Shown here: positions 35,468 to 46,654 of the stretch, piece by piece
Layout: the number at the start of each line of letters is the position of its first letter
Position numbering within the stretch: position 1 is the stretch's first letter
DNA from: Dallia pectoralis
Taxonomy: Eukaryota; Chordata; Actinopteri; Esociformes; Umbridae
Direction of reading: 5' to 3'
Length of the DNA stretch: 64,000 bases
Assembly (NCBI GenBank): GCA_029465975.1
Contig: CM055747.1
Span: forward strand, 8,862,499-8,926,498
Program-made: the position numbers and the translations under genes
The notes under the pieces: generated by a model
The model's input: only the letters and a program-made list of their open reading frames with translations
What the model was told of the DNA's origin: nothing
Database searches by the model: none

Positions 35468-38400
35468 TCACACGTTGAGAATCTCAAACTCCTCTTCCGA
35501 CTCGAATAGCTTGTCGGTGGATTCGATAAACTCTGTGCGAGGAAGAGAACACAACAGTAATCAGGTTTACAGGAAGTGCCCTTTTAATTTACATCATATT
35601 TAACATTATATATGTTCTCCAGAAGACAAAAAGGTATTGCATATAAGGAAAATCACCCTGTACACACAGTAAACTATGGTGGTAGATCATTGATACTTCA
35701 AGTTGTTTAGCTACTAGTGGTCCATAGGCTCTTGTTGAGACTGATAGAATAATGAATTCCATTTAGCAATTATTCATTTCTATATTTTGACTATTTTCAA
35801 CATTGTAGAATAATACAGAGGGCATCAAAACTATGAAATGACACATATGGTCTTCACTGTTGTTTTACAAAAAAGAAATATCCCGGAAGGAGTAGGTGTG
35901 TCCAAACTTTTCCCTTGTACTGTACATACACTTACAATGGGATTACATGCTGTAATTTCAAAACATAAACATGAAAAAAGGAGAAAGAAGCAAGATATCC
36001 CACTGACTATTTGCTGCTAGGATTGCTTGTATTGTTATCATATTTCTAGGTCTGTCTGTTGATCTTGCTCATACCTGCCCCAGTGGTCAGAACTTCTGGC
36101 TTGCTGGGGGGAACGAAGGGTGGCCAGTGGGCAGGGTGATTTTCCACCAGCTCAAACATCCGCAGGTTTCTTTTCAACTGGATCTCCTTAAAAGGACAAC
36201 ACGATAAGTCTCGGTGTGAGAATAACTGTCCTCTACATTGATCTGTAACTTGAGACCTACCTGTTGGACCAGGTTACACCAACCGTCAAAGTCCTCCTCA
36301 CTCTTGCAAAAAAATCCCTTGACAAAAACAGTTAGCCTAGTTACAATGCAAATTCTCATACGAATCAGCAAAGGTGTCTAAACAGTAGCCATTGAACGAT
36401 TTTGGAACTAGTAGTAGGTGGATTATAGGGGGTTCTCACCAGGGCCACAGAGGGGTCGAGGTTGGTTATCTTCATACGCCGTGGACTCCTAAGACAGTGG
36501 TATGTCAGGTCGTGCACCCCGCTGCCAGCATCTGACTCCAAGGCTGACTGGGTCGTGTGAGGGTCCAGGTAGAGCAGCTCTTCTCCTGGGAGACACCAAC
36601 AGGCTTGGATGAATACGGTAACTAGACAACGCACAAGTTTAGCTATTTCTTTTACTTTCCCAATCTCTATTCTCTGTTGAGAATTTTAAATGTTAGACGC
36701 ACCTACAAATCCAATAAAGTAATAGGCCAGGTTGGGCTTTCCCCCTAAAACACCACAGCATTGTGGCATTTTAAAACACTCCTAAATTGGAGGAAAAAAA
36801 ATGTAACAACAGTAGAACTATGACAAGACAACAATAACTACAGGAAACTGTTTACAATGGTTGAATATTTAATATTATAATGTACCTTGAGAGCCTGAAT
36901 GTACACAGGGTTGATGTGGTTGATTCCCATGCGGAGAGGTATTACCAGCAACAGGGGCCTCCAGTCAAATCGCGGCTGAGATTGGGAAAGCGGACACGTT
37001 GCAGCTCGGTTCCTGTGAGCGTTACAACAGGCTTGTTCTGGTGTTCCCCCGGAGGCGAAGGGTTCTCCCCAGCCACAAGGCCTGGGCCGCAATCTACTCC
37101 CTCGGCTTGTCTGGCGGCACTGCTTCTCTGTGGAGGACACCGGAAAGAGGCATTAGTGGTACCCCACCATCCCCTTCAGAACAAAGTCAAACGAAACAAC
37201 ACTTTGCCTACTGATGTCCTCGATCACCACGGTGTTGTCCATTGACACGTACACAGCCAGGGAATTCCAGTCATCAAACAGTGCCAGCTTCCTGAGAAGA
37301 GATAACACTTTTCGTGATTTACTATTCTTCGCTAGGTCCTTAAGTCCACAAGGGCACTTAATAAGAACATTTAAATCTGAAATAATTAAATGATCTTTTA
37401 GAAATGAATAGCTCCGTCTCCTAACATGAATGTACACTGCTTACTTGAGCACCTGGGCCACTGTGTTGGGACCATACCACTCTCCCACTGACTTCCCTTC
37501 GCCAACTCCCATCTGAGCTGAGAGCAGAGGAAGAAAGAAGATGAATTTGCGCCAAAGGTCTCATTCACTTATCGTTAGCTCTTTCTAGGCCTGACTTTTA
37601 TTCCTTCACACACTGGAACATTACGACCTGTGCTCCAGATGATATGAAAGATGTTCAGGATCTAATGACTTACTGTAGGTGTGGTCAGGCAACACATCTG
37701 TCTTGATGACTTACTGTAGGTGTGGTCAGGCAACACATCTGTCTTGATGACTTACTGTAAATGTGGTCAGGCCACACCTCTGACTTGATGACTTATTGTA
37801 AATGTGGTCAGGCCACACCTCTATCTTGATGTCTTACTGAAGGTGTGGTCAGGCAACACATCTGTCTTGATGACTTACTGTACATGTGGTCAGGCCACAC
37901 CTCTGACTTGATGTCGTACTGTAGGTGTGGTCAGGCAACACATCTGTCTTGATGACTTACTGTAGGTGTTGTCAGGCCACACCTCTGACTTGATGACTTA
38001 CTGTAGGTGTGGTCAGGCCACACCTCTATCTCAATTACTTACTGTAGGTGTGGTCAGGCCACACCTCTATCTAGATGTCGTACTGTAGGTGATGTCAGGA
38101 CACACCTCTGACTTGATGTCTTACTGTAGGTGTTATCAGGCACACCTCTGTCTCGATGACTTCCTGTAGGTGTGGTCAGGCCACACCTGTCTCAATGACT
38201 TACTGTAGGTGTTGTCAGACCACACCTGTCTCAATGACTTACTGTAGGTGTTGTCAGACCACACCTGTCTCAATGACTTACTGTAGGTGTGGTCAGGCCA
38301 CACCTGGCCTCGATGACTTAACATTGCAGTCGACTCTTGGTCCTTACCCATTTGGTGTATTGAATAACAGCTGTCTTTCCGATCCAAGAAACATTGGAGG

Positions 38401-39634
38401 ATACGCTGGTACTCCTCTGGCTGTCCAGCATCTGCCTTCCAACGCCAGGCTACAACAGGCAAACAGGCCAAGATCACTCTTCCATTTGCATATCCTGTCT
38501 GATAAAACTATTTTATTTTCTCCTTACAGTTAAACTTATTATGTGGTAATGTACAAATAATTGCTTACACATTTCAGTTCAAGCTCTCTCTCTCTTAGAC
38601 AACTGATGAAAATACCATTGTTACTTTCCGTTTCAGTTCCATACATTTCGACCCTACACAACAAAGGTCTAATCCTCACCTCGCCCAAGCTGGGAGCAAA
38701 CCAGGGCCTGTGCAAGGATCATCTGCCCACACCGTAGCATGCATCCCCAGCCTGCATCTGAAGAGGGGCCGGTTCCCCCTACAGAACCAAACAAACATTG
38801 AAGGTTGAAAATCAAAAGCATTTTCCACTAACTAGGTACCACAATAATGTCTGCATGGCCTGAGTACTCTCACCTATGGGCGAGAATTTCTTTCTGTAGG
38901 TGAACCATAACCGCGAGTGGACGTCTGAGAGCAGCTCTGCTTTTTCTGTGAACACACAACAAGGTCGACTATCAAGATGTTAGTCTTCAATAACTATACA
39001 TTCTAGTGACTCAGAAAATGCTGACCAACCTGTTTTGGCATTGTAACACGCTCCTAAAATCCAAACTGGTTCATCAGAGTCAGGCAAGTCTTCAAGGTAC
39101 TCCGAAAAAACATTTATCTGGTTTTCATACTTGGCTAATACTGAAAAGAGACATGGAAAACGTAAGTTACAAAAATAAAAATAGGATGTCATACACAACA
39201 GCACACGTTTGGAATAGCCTATGCGTTCAAAAGCAACCGAAAAAAAAGTATATTATGTGTTAACACACTGGCAAAGCCTATGGCTGACGGCTATCCTTAC
39301 ATTAAAGTACTGTATTTAACCAATTTCCGAAACATTTGTAAAAAAATACATATACCGGTAATCGCAATTCGGGAGTACTTTCCACTGACAATATACCCCG
39401 ATCACAATAGAGTGAAACAGCGAGCAAACAGGGCCACCAAGGAAACAACAATGGCTAAACTTGCACATCAGCCATGGCATTTTGTAAGGACGGGTTTATA
39501 ACATAACCGACATATTAAGCAAACCGATTTTTACCCAAGAGCAGGACGATTTGAAAAACAATCTAAGTGAGAAATTGAACGCCTAATAATAAGTTTATAA
39601 AGTATAATTTTTAGGATCTATTACCAGCCTCCAT
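35468..39634 (-). CDS. atg4a: Autophagy cysteine protease ATG4A
   Basis: Thirteen coding exons on the minus strand: 39634-39625, 39140-39030, 38945-38874, 38778-38680, 38449-38348, 37517-37445, 37291-37212, 37127-36886, 36781-36703, 36585-36440, 36317-36261, 36186-36075, 35532-35468. Phases agree and give 415 residues (human 398). ATG4A processes and delipidates Atg8/GABARAP proteins in the cytosol. Seen: catalytic C77 in DAGWGCMLRCGQM, catalytic D297 and H299 in LYLDPHTTQ, the GIN segment (PLRMGINHINPVY), and the C-terminal LIR-like FEILNV. Exon 8 encodes an Arg/Cys-rich insert (residues about 185-235) in the variable middle loop, longer than in mammals as I recall. The first exon codes only MEA plus one base, and its start fits a family whose first exon is tiny. 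Start and tiny exon are the least certain parts. Confidence 0.92.
35690..35935 (+). mobile_element. Tc1/mariner 3'-end remnant in atg4a intron 12
   Basis: It contains ATTCCATTTAGCAATTATTC, AGAGGGCATCAAAACTATGA and GGAGTAGGTGTGTCCAAACT followed by CTTGTACTGTACATA, the terminal part of a common fish Tc1 family (AAGTTTGGACACACC on the other strand). No transposase frame remains. Confidence 0.55.
37665..38315. repeat. 41-bp minisatellite in atg4a intron 5, about 16 copies
   Basis: Units of about 41 bases (GATGACTTACTGTAGGTGTG then GTCAGGCCACACCTCTGACTT) are repeated head to tail with substitutions and small length changes. Many copies contain the inverted pair GGTGTGG/CCACACC around TCAGG, so single units can fold back. 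The array fills most of the 830-base intron between exons 5 and 6. Confidence 0.95.
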
Positions 39635-39934
39635 CCTCCAGCTGTCATCGGTGTTAAAAGGTAGGATACAAACATACGGACAGGGATAATTACTTCTTGG
39701 GTAATGTAGTTTATATGGGGTTTTCCTTCATGACACATAAAAATTACAAACTACATCTACCAAAAACACACACGACCGATAACGAAACCAAGTATAGTGG
39801 TGAACGTCAAAATCATTACATTGCACTGTGGTTTTTGTCGTTTTCCATAAAACTGTTATGGCATTGTCCTGACGCTAAAAAAAACAACGTGTCTGCTTAA
39901 AATGGCTAGGCTACGATGGCTAGGCTGCCCTGTT

Positions 39935-40219
39935 ATGGAGCCAGATTGGGGCCAAATGTATTGGCCGTAAAAAAAATGAAATGTTTCTTAAATATATATT
40001 TTCAAATGTAAAATAAAATATGGTAAACGAAAAAAAGTCATTGTTTGAAAAAACATACATTTTAAACCTAATAAAAAAATCCGAACGCAAAAAAGCGGAT
40101 GTTTGGATCCAATCCCAAAGGAAATTCAGTCAAACATGTTTTTTCAGTTTCACTTCTTTTTTTTTCGATTACACGTTTTTTTACGGCCAATAATACATTT
40201 GGCCCCAATCTGGCTCCAT
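39935..40219. mobile_element. MITE-like element with about 42-bp terminal inverted repeats
   Basis: The left arm starts ATGGAGCCAGATTGGGGCCA (39935-39976). Its reverse complement ends the element (about 40176-40219), identical over the first 28 bases and differing by one 3-base insertion. The 285-base element is AT-rich inside and has no coding capacity. No clear target-site duplication is seen. It sits between atg4a (-) and tmem185 (+). Confidence 0.85.
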
Positions 40220-40290
40220 GCCCGGTATCTACCAGTGACAGTCAAAGGAAACAATGTAACATCGGAAGTGTCCGTGACTATTTTTGTGCT

Positions 40291-40475
40291 CGCTGCCCCT
40301 AGTGGTCACCGGTGTCACCGCAGCTGCCCCTAGTGGTCACCAGTAGCCATAGATATATCTATGACCAGTAGCACCGCAGCTGCCCCTACTTGTCACCAGT
40401 GGCACCGCAGCTGCCCCTAGTGGTTACCGGTGGAACCGCAGCTGCCCCTAGTGGTTACGGGTGGCACCGCAGCTG
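40291..40475 (+). promoter_or_regulatory. Five-copy tandem array of CTCF-like motifs between divergent genes
   Basis: The motif CTGCCCCTAGTGGTCACC (variants TACTTGTCACC and TAGTGGTTACC) occurs five times, at about 40292, 40323, 40380, 40411 and 40442. Units are about 31-32 bases joined by GTGGCACCGCAG-like linkers. Copy 2 carries an extra palindrome CATAGATATATCTATG. CCCCTAGTGG matches the core of the vertebrate CTCF consensus (GCGCCCCCTAGTGG) with two mismatches at the 5' side. Binding is inferred. Confidence 0.5.
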
Positions 40476-40623
40476 CGTGCGTGCTACAAACATTCCATAA
40501 TTTGCCTGAACCGCTTTCGTCCGAAACCTGGCTAACATTTTGACTAATAAAAACCACATCGTCTTTATATGTGGTTGCATTAAAATAAACAATGGTTTAG
40601 AATATTCTAGTTAAGATCTAGTC

Positions 40624-42060
40624 ATGAATCTAAGGGGATTCTTTCAAGATTTCAACCCCAGGTAACGACAAAATAAACCTGGTAACTTTAGCTATGCTAA
40701 CTAGCTATGTAATGTTAATATGATAACGTGAGAGATCAGGCTAGCTAGCTGACAAATGGTTTGCACAAATCTCTGTACTTTACTTAGTTAGCTATCGAAA
40801 CTGGTGAAATACTTTGACTTCTAGAGCAACGAGTTAGCTAACCAACAGCTCACGCTAAATATCCTGCATCTTCATTTCAGTAACTAAAATAGTACTGTAG
40901 CTCACTCATAGATATATAGTCCCTATATATATAGTGTATATATCTATGTAGCTCACTAAGGACATCAGCTTGGATTGTAGCTTGCAGGCAATTATGCAGC
41001 ATTGGATAATGACAGGGTTAGTAATGTCAGTTGAGTTAGCAAACAATTGTTGTGAGTTAGCCGTGGTTGTGTTGCTGTCAGTAGCTTAGAATGAATTTCT
41101 AACCAGCCAAATATTCTAAATGACTGACTTCCGGAACCATTAGAAACTAGCTAGCTCCACAGAACAAAACTTGCTTGTATTGGGATTGCATGGGGTGCAC
41201 CTTTTTGAACCAGCTATGCACAAACAGTCTGATGAGTACTGTAGTTAACACATTACATTAATTGCTGAATTGTTCATGGTTCATTCAGTTGTTTTTTCCT
41301 CCTTTCTTCGCAGTAAGTTCCTCATTTATGCCTGCCTGCTGCTGTTCTCTGTTTTGCTGTCACTGCGTTTGGATGGCGTCATCCAATGGAGCTATTGGGC
41401 CGTGTTTGCCCCGATTTGGCTATGGAAGCTCATGGTCATTATCGGTGCATCAGTGGGTACAGGCGTCTGGGCTCACAACCCACAATACAGGTGTGCATCT
41501 AAACCCTAAATAATTTCTTATTTTTTGTCACCTATTTGTCTTATGTGATATAAGACACCTTTATACGTTTACATTTGTGTACATTTGCAGACACAGATCT
41601 AGAGAGACTTAACAAAATGTCAGGCCAGCTGTCTGGTTAAAACACGTATCACGTCTGACTAGTTTGTGTTATCTTATTGTCCTGGTAATTGTCACGCCGA
41701 CTGCAGGGCTGAGGGAGAGACCTGTGTGGAGTTCAAGGCCATGCTGATTGCTGTTGGAATCCACTTACTCCTGTTCACCTTTGAGGTGCTAGTGTGTGAC
41801 CGTGTGGAGAGGGGCACCCACTTCTGGCTGCTGGTCTTCATGCCCCTATTCTTTGTCTCTCCTGTATCGGTTGCAGCCTGTGTCTGGGGGTTCCGACACG
41901 ATCGCTCTCTAGAGGTTTGTCTGCTTGACATTTCATCTGACACAAGGATGTCCTTTTTCTCATTGCATATTTGAGGCAATACATAGCAGATTTGAGTGAA
42001 TCTGGATTTCTCGACTAAATAACTGTGTGTTTTGTCTGTGTTTTGTGTGGGTGTGCGCGC

Positions 42061-42094
<34 letters not shown>

Positions 42095-43147
42095 GGTTTT
42101 CTCCTATTTCTCCCCATGTTAGCTGGAGATCTTGTGCTCGGTCAATATTCTCCAGTTTATCTTCATTGCCCTGCGACTGGATAAAATCATCAGCTGGCCC
42201 TGGCTGGTAAAGAGAACAACCTGCCTAGTATTTCTGTTTGTTTCCTTGAGTGGGGAGTTGAGTTGCAATTTACAGCGAGTTTAAATGGAACCGGAGGGGG
42301 CCGGCATTGACACAGTTTTGTTTTCCCAGGTTGTCTGTGTGCCTCTGTGGATCCTCATGTCCTTTCTGTGCCTGGTGGTGCTCTACTACATTGTGTGGTC
42401 GGTCCTCTTCCTGCGCTCCATGGATGTCATCGCAGAGCAACGGCGCACCCACATCACCATGGCAATAAGCTGGATGACCATCGTCGTGCCCCTGCTCACC
42501 TTCGAGGTACACGGCCGCTGCCGCCCGTACCGAAATGTATTAGCGCGGAACGGGAGCTCAGGGTGTTTTGATCGACTGCTTATGCTGTGTTTTTAAGTGT
42601 CCCTGCGTCTTTGACTCCTCAGATCCTGCTCGTTCACAAACTGGACGGCCACTACGGCTCCAGCTACGTGTCAGTGTTCGTGCCTCTCTGGGTGTCGCTG
42701 ATAACCCTGATGGCCACGACTTTTGGTCAGAAAGGAGGCAACCACTGTAAGTTTTCCCTCAGACAGAGACGGCAGCTCGGCGTCATGCCTTGTTCGGTCA
42801 TATTTTCGAAAGTGTTGTATTTACGTCTCTGAGAAATTGGATGTGTAACTATTTGTGCTCCCAACTATATTTGTCTGAATAGGGCTGTCTCTTTCCCAAC
42901 AGGGTGGTTTGGCATCCGAAAGGACTTCTGCCAGTTTCTTCTTGAGCTCTTTCCTTTCTTGCGGGAGTATGGGAACGTTTCCTACGACCTGCATCACGAG
43001 GATCCCGAGGTGTCTGAGGAGATGCCCGCGCACGACCCACCCAAAATTGCTCCCATATTTCGCAAAAAGACTGGCGTGGTAATTACACAGAGCCCAGGGA
43101 AATACTTTGTGCCTCCTCCAAAACCTTGCATTGACATGCCTGACTAA
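40624..43147 (+). CDS. tmem185: Transmembrane protein TMEM185 (TMEM185A type)
   Basis: Seven exons: 40624-40661, 41314-41490, 41707-41914, 42123-42206, 42330-42506, 42623-42746, 42903-43147. They give 350 residues, the family's usual length. The start MNLRGFFQDFNPS matches the conserved family N-terminus. Multipass membrane protein of unknown biochemical function. Several hydrophobic segments are visible (LIYACLLLFSVLL, MLIAVGIHLLLFTFEVLV, HFWLLVFMPLFFVSPVSVAA, VVCVPLWILMSFLCLVVLYY, WMTIVVPLLTFEILLV, SLITLMATTF). Also conserved are WAVFAPIWLWKLMV, GFRHDRSLE, RSMDVIAEQRRTHITM, GQKGGNHWWFGIRKDFC and the C-terminal VVITQSPGKYFVPPPK...MPD. It is divergent from atg4a, with the two start codons about 1 kb apart. 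TMEM185B is an alternative paralogue, usually intronless in mammals. Confidence 0.93.
42048..42097 (+). repeat. GT/GC alternating microsatellite in tmem185 intron 3
   Basis: Pure alternating purine-pyrimidine tract (GTGTGCGCGCGTGTGT... GCGCGCGTGTGTGT), a classic Z-DNA-prone sequence, 26 bases upstream of the exon 4 acceptor. Confidence 0.9.
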
Positions 43148-45690
43148 TTCAAACCTCAGTGACAATGGCTCTGGAGCCTTGACGCACTTCAGGCACCAGA
43201 CTCCTGTGGTGCCCTGACCATCCATGTAAAGAACAGGCATTTTCCATGTACTGCAACTCTCACCTGTGAGCGACCGGACCAGGTTGAACAGAGGATTTGG
43301 ACACTGGACACTGAAAACTAAAACGTGGGAGAGTATGGGGAATAAGGCACTCTTATATGGACATGGTTTTTCTGTAGTGTTGACAGTGAAAAGAGAGAAC
43401 GTTTCTTTTCATTGATTCGTGTGATATACCTTACAGTGCTTTTTATTTTCCTTGCAATGAAACAAAATATCCCAGAAGCTTTCCTCCTCAATTTTCAGAT
43501 GTCTAAAATTATTCCAGTGGAAGATTTTTTTGGTTTGTTTCAGGTTTGCTTGCAAATTCCCCAAACTCTGAATCTTTGTGAAACCGAAATACAATGTCAG
43601 CATTAAACCTATCGTAGTTTGGCTTAGGTTAGCTTCTTACTGGGGACATATATTTTTGTTTTATTAAGTATTTTAGGACTTCTGACTGGGGGGAAACATG
43701 TAATATAGTGTATATTATACCCCAATAGCTATTTGGATGGTTTAGCTTTTTTCTGAATTATGTCTATAACATAATCTCTGTCCACTCCATATTATTTTTA
43801 TTTATGTTTATTAATGTTTTTCTTTAGTGCAGTAGCTTTCAAGCTGGCATTGGGTTCTGTGCAGGTATTACAGAGGATTCCTTGGTCTTTATTTGCCATT
43901 GTCAAAATGTGTTTCATGATATTACTTTTAAAAGTACGACAACAAATCTCGCTAACCAATTACAAAATGTTTAGGTTTTCAAAAGAAATTGTATGAAAAG
44001 GCCGTGCACAACCTACAACCAGCGGCATTCAAATTTGCCGTGGTGGTGTAACAAAAATGTGAAATGTCTGCCACCCTTTTTGTTTTTTTTTGTAGGATGT
44101 TTTTGATAAAGATCATTCAATTATTATTTATATTTCTTATTCCTTCATTACTTATCAGGGGGAAGAAAATATAATCCACATTTTATTGGTGGGATCAAAA
44201 TATAAATATGTAAATTCCAGTGGGTTTTGGATTTAATCAACCTATTGGTGAAAATACAATCGCTGGACTGTAAAACCGGAGGCCCCTAAACCCTTATCCC
44301 TTGAATGACGTTTTACATCGACCGATCTGAGTGACTTATCAGGTGCACTGTCTCAAAGTTAAAGGGATGTTCTGAGTGAGCGAACATTATCAGGGTCGTT
44401 TGCAATAAATGCGCCTAATGAGGATGCAGACCAATGACGTTTGGGTATGACACACAATGTGCTCGTTGGTGATTAATTATCACACTTCGCTGTCATTGGT
44501 GAATTCGCTGTCAGGGCAGTGAATTGTGTGAGATATCAACGCTTCAAGTGAGACATAAAGCTAAATAAAATGCAAGCTTTTGAACAACCAGAACAAAATC
44601 TGTGTTTTTCATGGGGATTAACCTGAGGGAAACTGGATCCAACCAAGAACTTACCCTTTGTTTTATTAGAATTGTCAGGGAATATCTGCCCCTCACTGAC
44701 CTCAAAATTTAAATGTGTTTCAATGTCTCTTATGTCATATTAAAACAGTGATAAATGCAAGCTTTAGCTCACTTGAGTTGGGTTATGATTGTGAATGATT
44801 TGGAGAACATATAATGGTGTCAGTTACCCCAAAACGTTTGAGATTCACTGCACATATTGCACTCTGAAAGACAGTCAGTTGTTCACGGCCTACAGTGTAT
44901 GCTGGTGTTGAATTTAAGTATTCTGGGTAAACCGCCTGCCTGCTTAGTTAACCTTGGCAAGTTAATAATGGGTACAGAAGAGAAACCTGCTGTTCTCACC
45001 ATGCAAACTTGTGTTCCCTCTCCCCCTTTGAACCTAATGTATCCTTTTGTATTTTGTTTGTTTTGTTCCCACGCTCAGCTGGCCTGAGAGATAAGCATTA
45101 CTCATTTCACTGGGGATGGACCAATACAATGTTTTCCCTCTGCATGTCCTTTTTTGGCCTTCACCATACCAATTCCGTTGCAATATAGCTTTCTTCTCCT
45201 CTTCTGGGTGCCGCTTGCATAAAAGGATTTCAAGTGGCTGATAACTAACAACACAGAATAAAGGGATTTAAAATATGATCTGGTCATTATTTTTGTAAAC
45301 TAGTTATGTTATCTTGGATAATTCTGCAGTGTGTACAAGTGATCGAGTAATAGTTTCTATTGCCTGGTCACTAGTTAAAGCAATGCTACCATGGTAAACC
45401 ACATGGAACTCAAACCATAAAGAACAATCGAATTGAATATGGAGGTATTCCCCCACCATAATTAATTCATATGTTTTTTTTCTCAATACTTTTTTCTAGA
45501 CACCATTTTAAACATTTAGAAACACTGTTGTCAGTAATTACATCGGATCAGTCTTCTAAAAACGTAGATTGCGCAATAATAGAAAGCCTACAGTGATTCA
45601 GAAATAACTATGGTCCTCTTGGAAAGGGGAATACAGTGCATCTGGTCAGCCGTTCACTTTTTCTGCATTCTATTATGTTATGTGCCTTAT
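43148..45690. other. tmem185 3' untranslated region and intergenic sequence
   Basis: AT-rich. A likely tmem185 poly(A) signal lies at 44563. No further gene, array or RNA recognised up to the Tc1 remnant. Confidence 0.4.
44563..44568 (+). terminator. tmem185: Candidate poly(A) signal, tmem185
   Basis: AATAAA in AAGCTAAATAAAATGCAAGC, 1.4 kb after the stop. A weaker ATTAAA lies at about 43603. Confidence 0.4.
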
Positions 45691-45699
45691 TGCAAAATT

Positions 45700-46440
45700 A
45701 AGTAAATTTTGTTCGCTAAAAATTCTACACATAACACCCCACATAAATATTCACAGCCTTTGCCATGTCACAAAAAATTGTGTGTAGGTGTATACTGTTT
45801 CCACAGATCATCCTTGAGATGTCTCTAAAACTTAGTTGGACATGATTTGGAAAGGCACACACAGTGCATGTCAAAGCAGAAACCAAGCCATGAAGTCCAA
45901 TAAATTGTCTGTAAACTGCTGATACTGGATTGTATTGAGGCACAGATCTGGGAAAGGGTACAGAAGGTCCCAACCAGCAGAGAACCTTGCAGAAGGACAA
46001 CCATCTCTGCCACACTCCACCAATCAGGCCTGTAGGATAGGTTAGCCAGACGGAAGCCATTTCTCAGTAAAAAGCACATGACAGCCCACCTGTAGTTTGC
46101 CAAAAGGTGCCTGATGGACTCTCAGACCATGAGAAACAAGATTCTCTGGTCTGATCAAACAAAGATTAAATTATTTTGCCTGAATGCCGAGCGTCATGTC
46201 TGGAGGAAACCACAGTGAAGCATTGTGGTGGCAACATCATGTTGTGGAGATGATTTTCAGTTGCAGGAACTGGGACACAAGTTAGGATAGAGGGGAAGAT
46301 GAATGCAGCAATGTGCAGAGATATCCTTGATGAAAACCTGCTCCAGAGTGCTCTGGACCTCAGACTGGGGCAAAGGATTATCTTTCAACAGAACAATGAC
46401 CCTAAGCACGCAGCAAAGATAACAAAAGTGTTGTACGATC
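45700..46440 (+). mobile_element. Internally deleted Tc1/mariner element
   Basis: Successive blocks match a widespread fish Tc1 family: the 5' part (CATCCTTGAGATGTCTCTAA, ACATGATTTGGAAAGGCACA, AAACCAAGCCATGAAGTCCA, GAGGCACAGATCTGGGAAAG), then after a deletion the transposase body (AGAAGGACAACCATCTCTGC, CTCAGACCATGAGAAACAAG, GCGTCATGTCTGGAGGAAAC, ACAGAACAATGACCCTAAGC). Frames are broken throughout. The 3' end is lost where the 15-bp repeat begins. Confidence 0.8.
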
Positions 46441-46443
46441 GGC

Positions 46444-46650
46444 ATGGATATGAGGAGCATTGATATGAGCAGCATTGATATAAGTGGCATTGATACATGC
46501 GGCATTGATATGAGCTGCATTGATATGAGCAGCGTTGATATAAGTGGCATTGAAACGTGCAGCATTGATACGAGCAGCATTGATACGAGCAGCATTGATA
46601 CGAGCAGCATTGATACGGGCAGCATTGATATGAGCAGCATTGAGCAGCAA
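46444..46650 (+). repeat. 15-bp tandem repeat, about 13-14 copies
   Basis: Units AGCATTGATATGAGC with alternates (AAGTGGC, ACATGC, ACGAGC) are repeated directly after the Tc1 remnant. Because 15 is a multiple of three, all six frames have long open stretches (for example Ser-Ile-Asp-Met-Ser), which are artefacts of the repeat. Confidence 0.95.
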
Positions 46651-46654
46651 CAAC

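Noticed and set aside
37665..38315. CRISPR-like direct repeats
   Set aside because: The units are contiguous without unique spacers, and the locus is a eukaryotic intron. It is a minisatellite.
38136..38533. Open frames in both directions across the atg4a minisatellite
   Set aside because: Only the part matching EYQRILQCFLDRKD (38348-38449, minus) is a real exon. The rest is repeat translated in frame.
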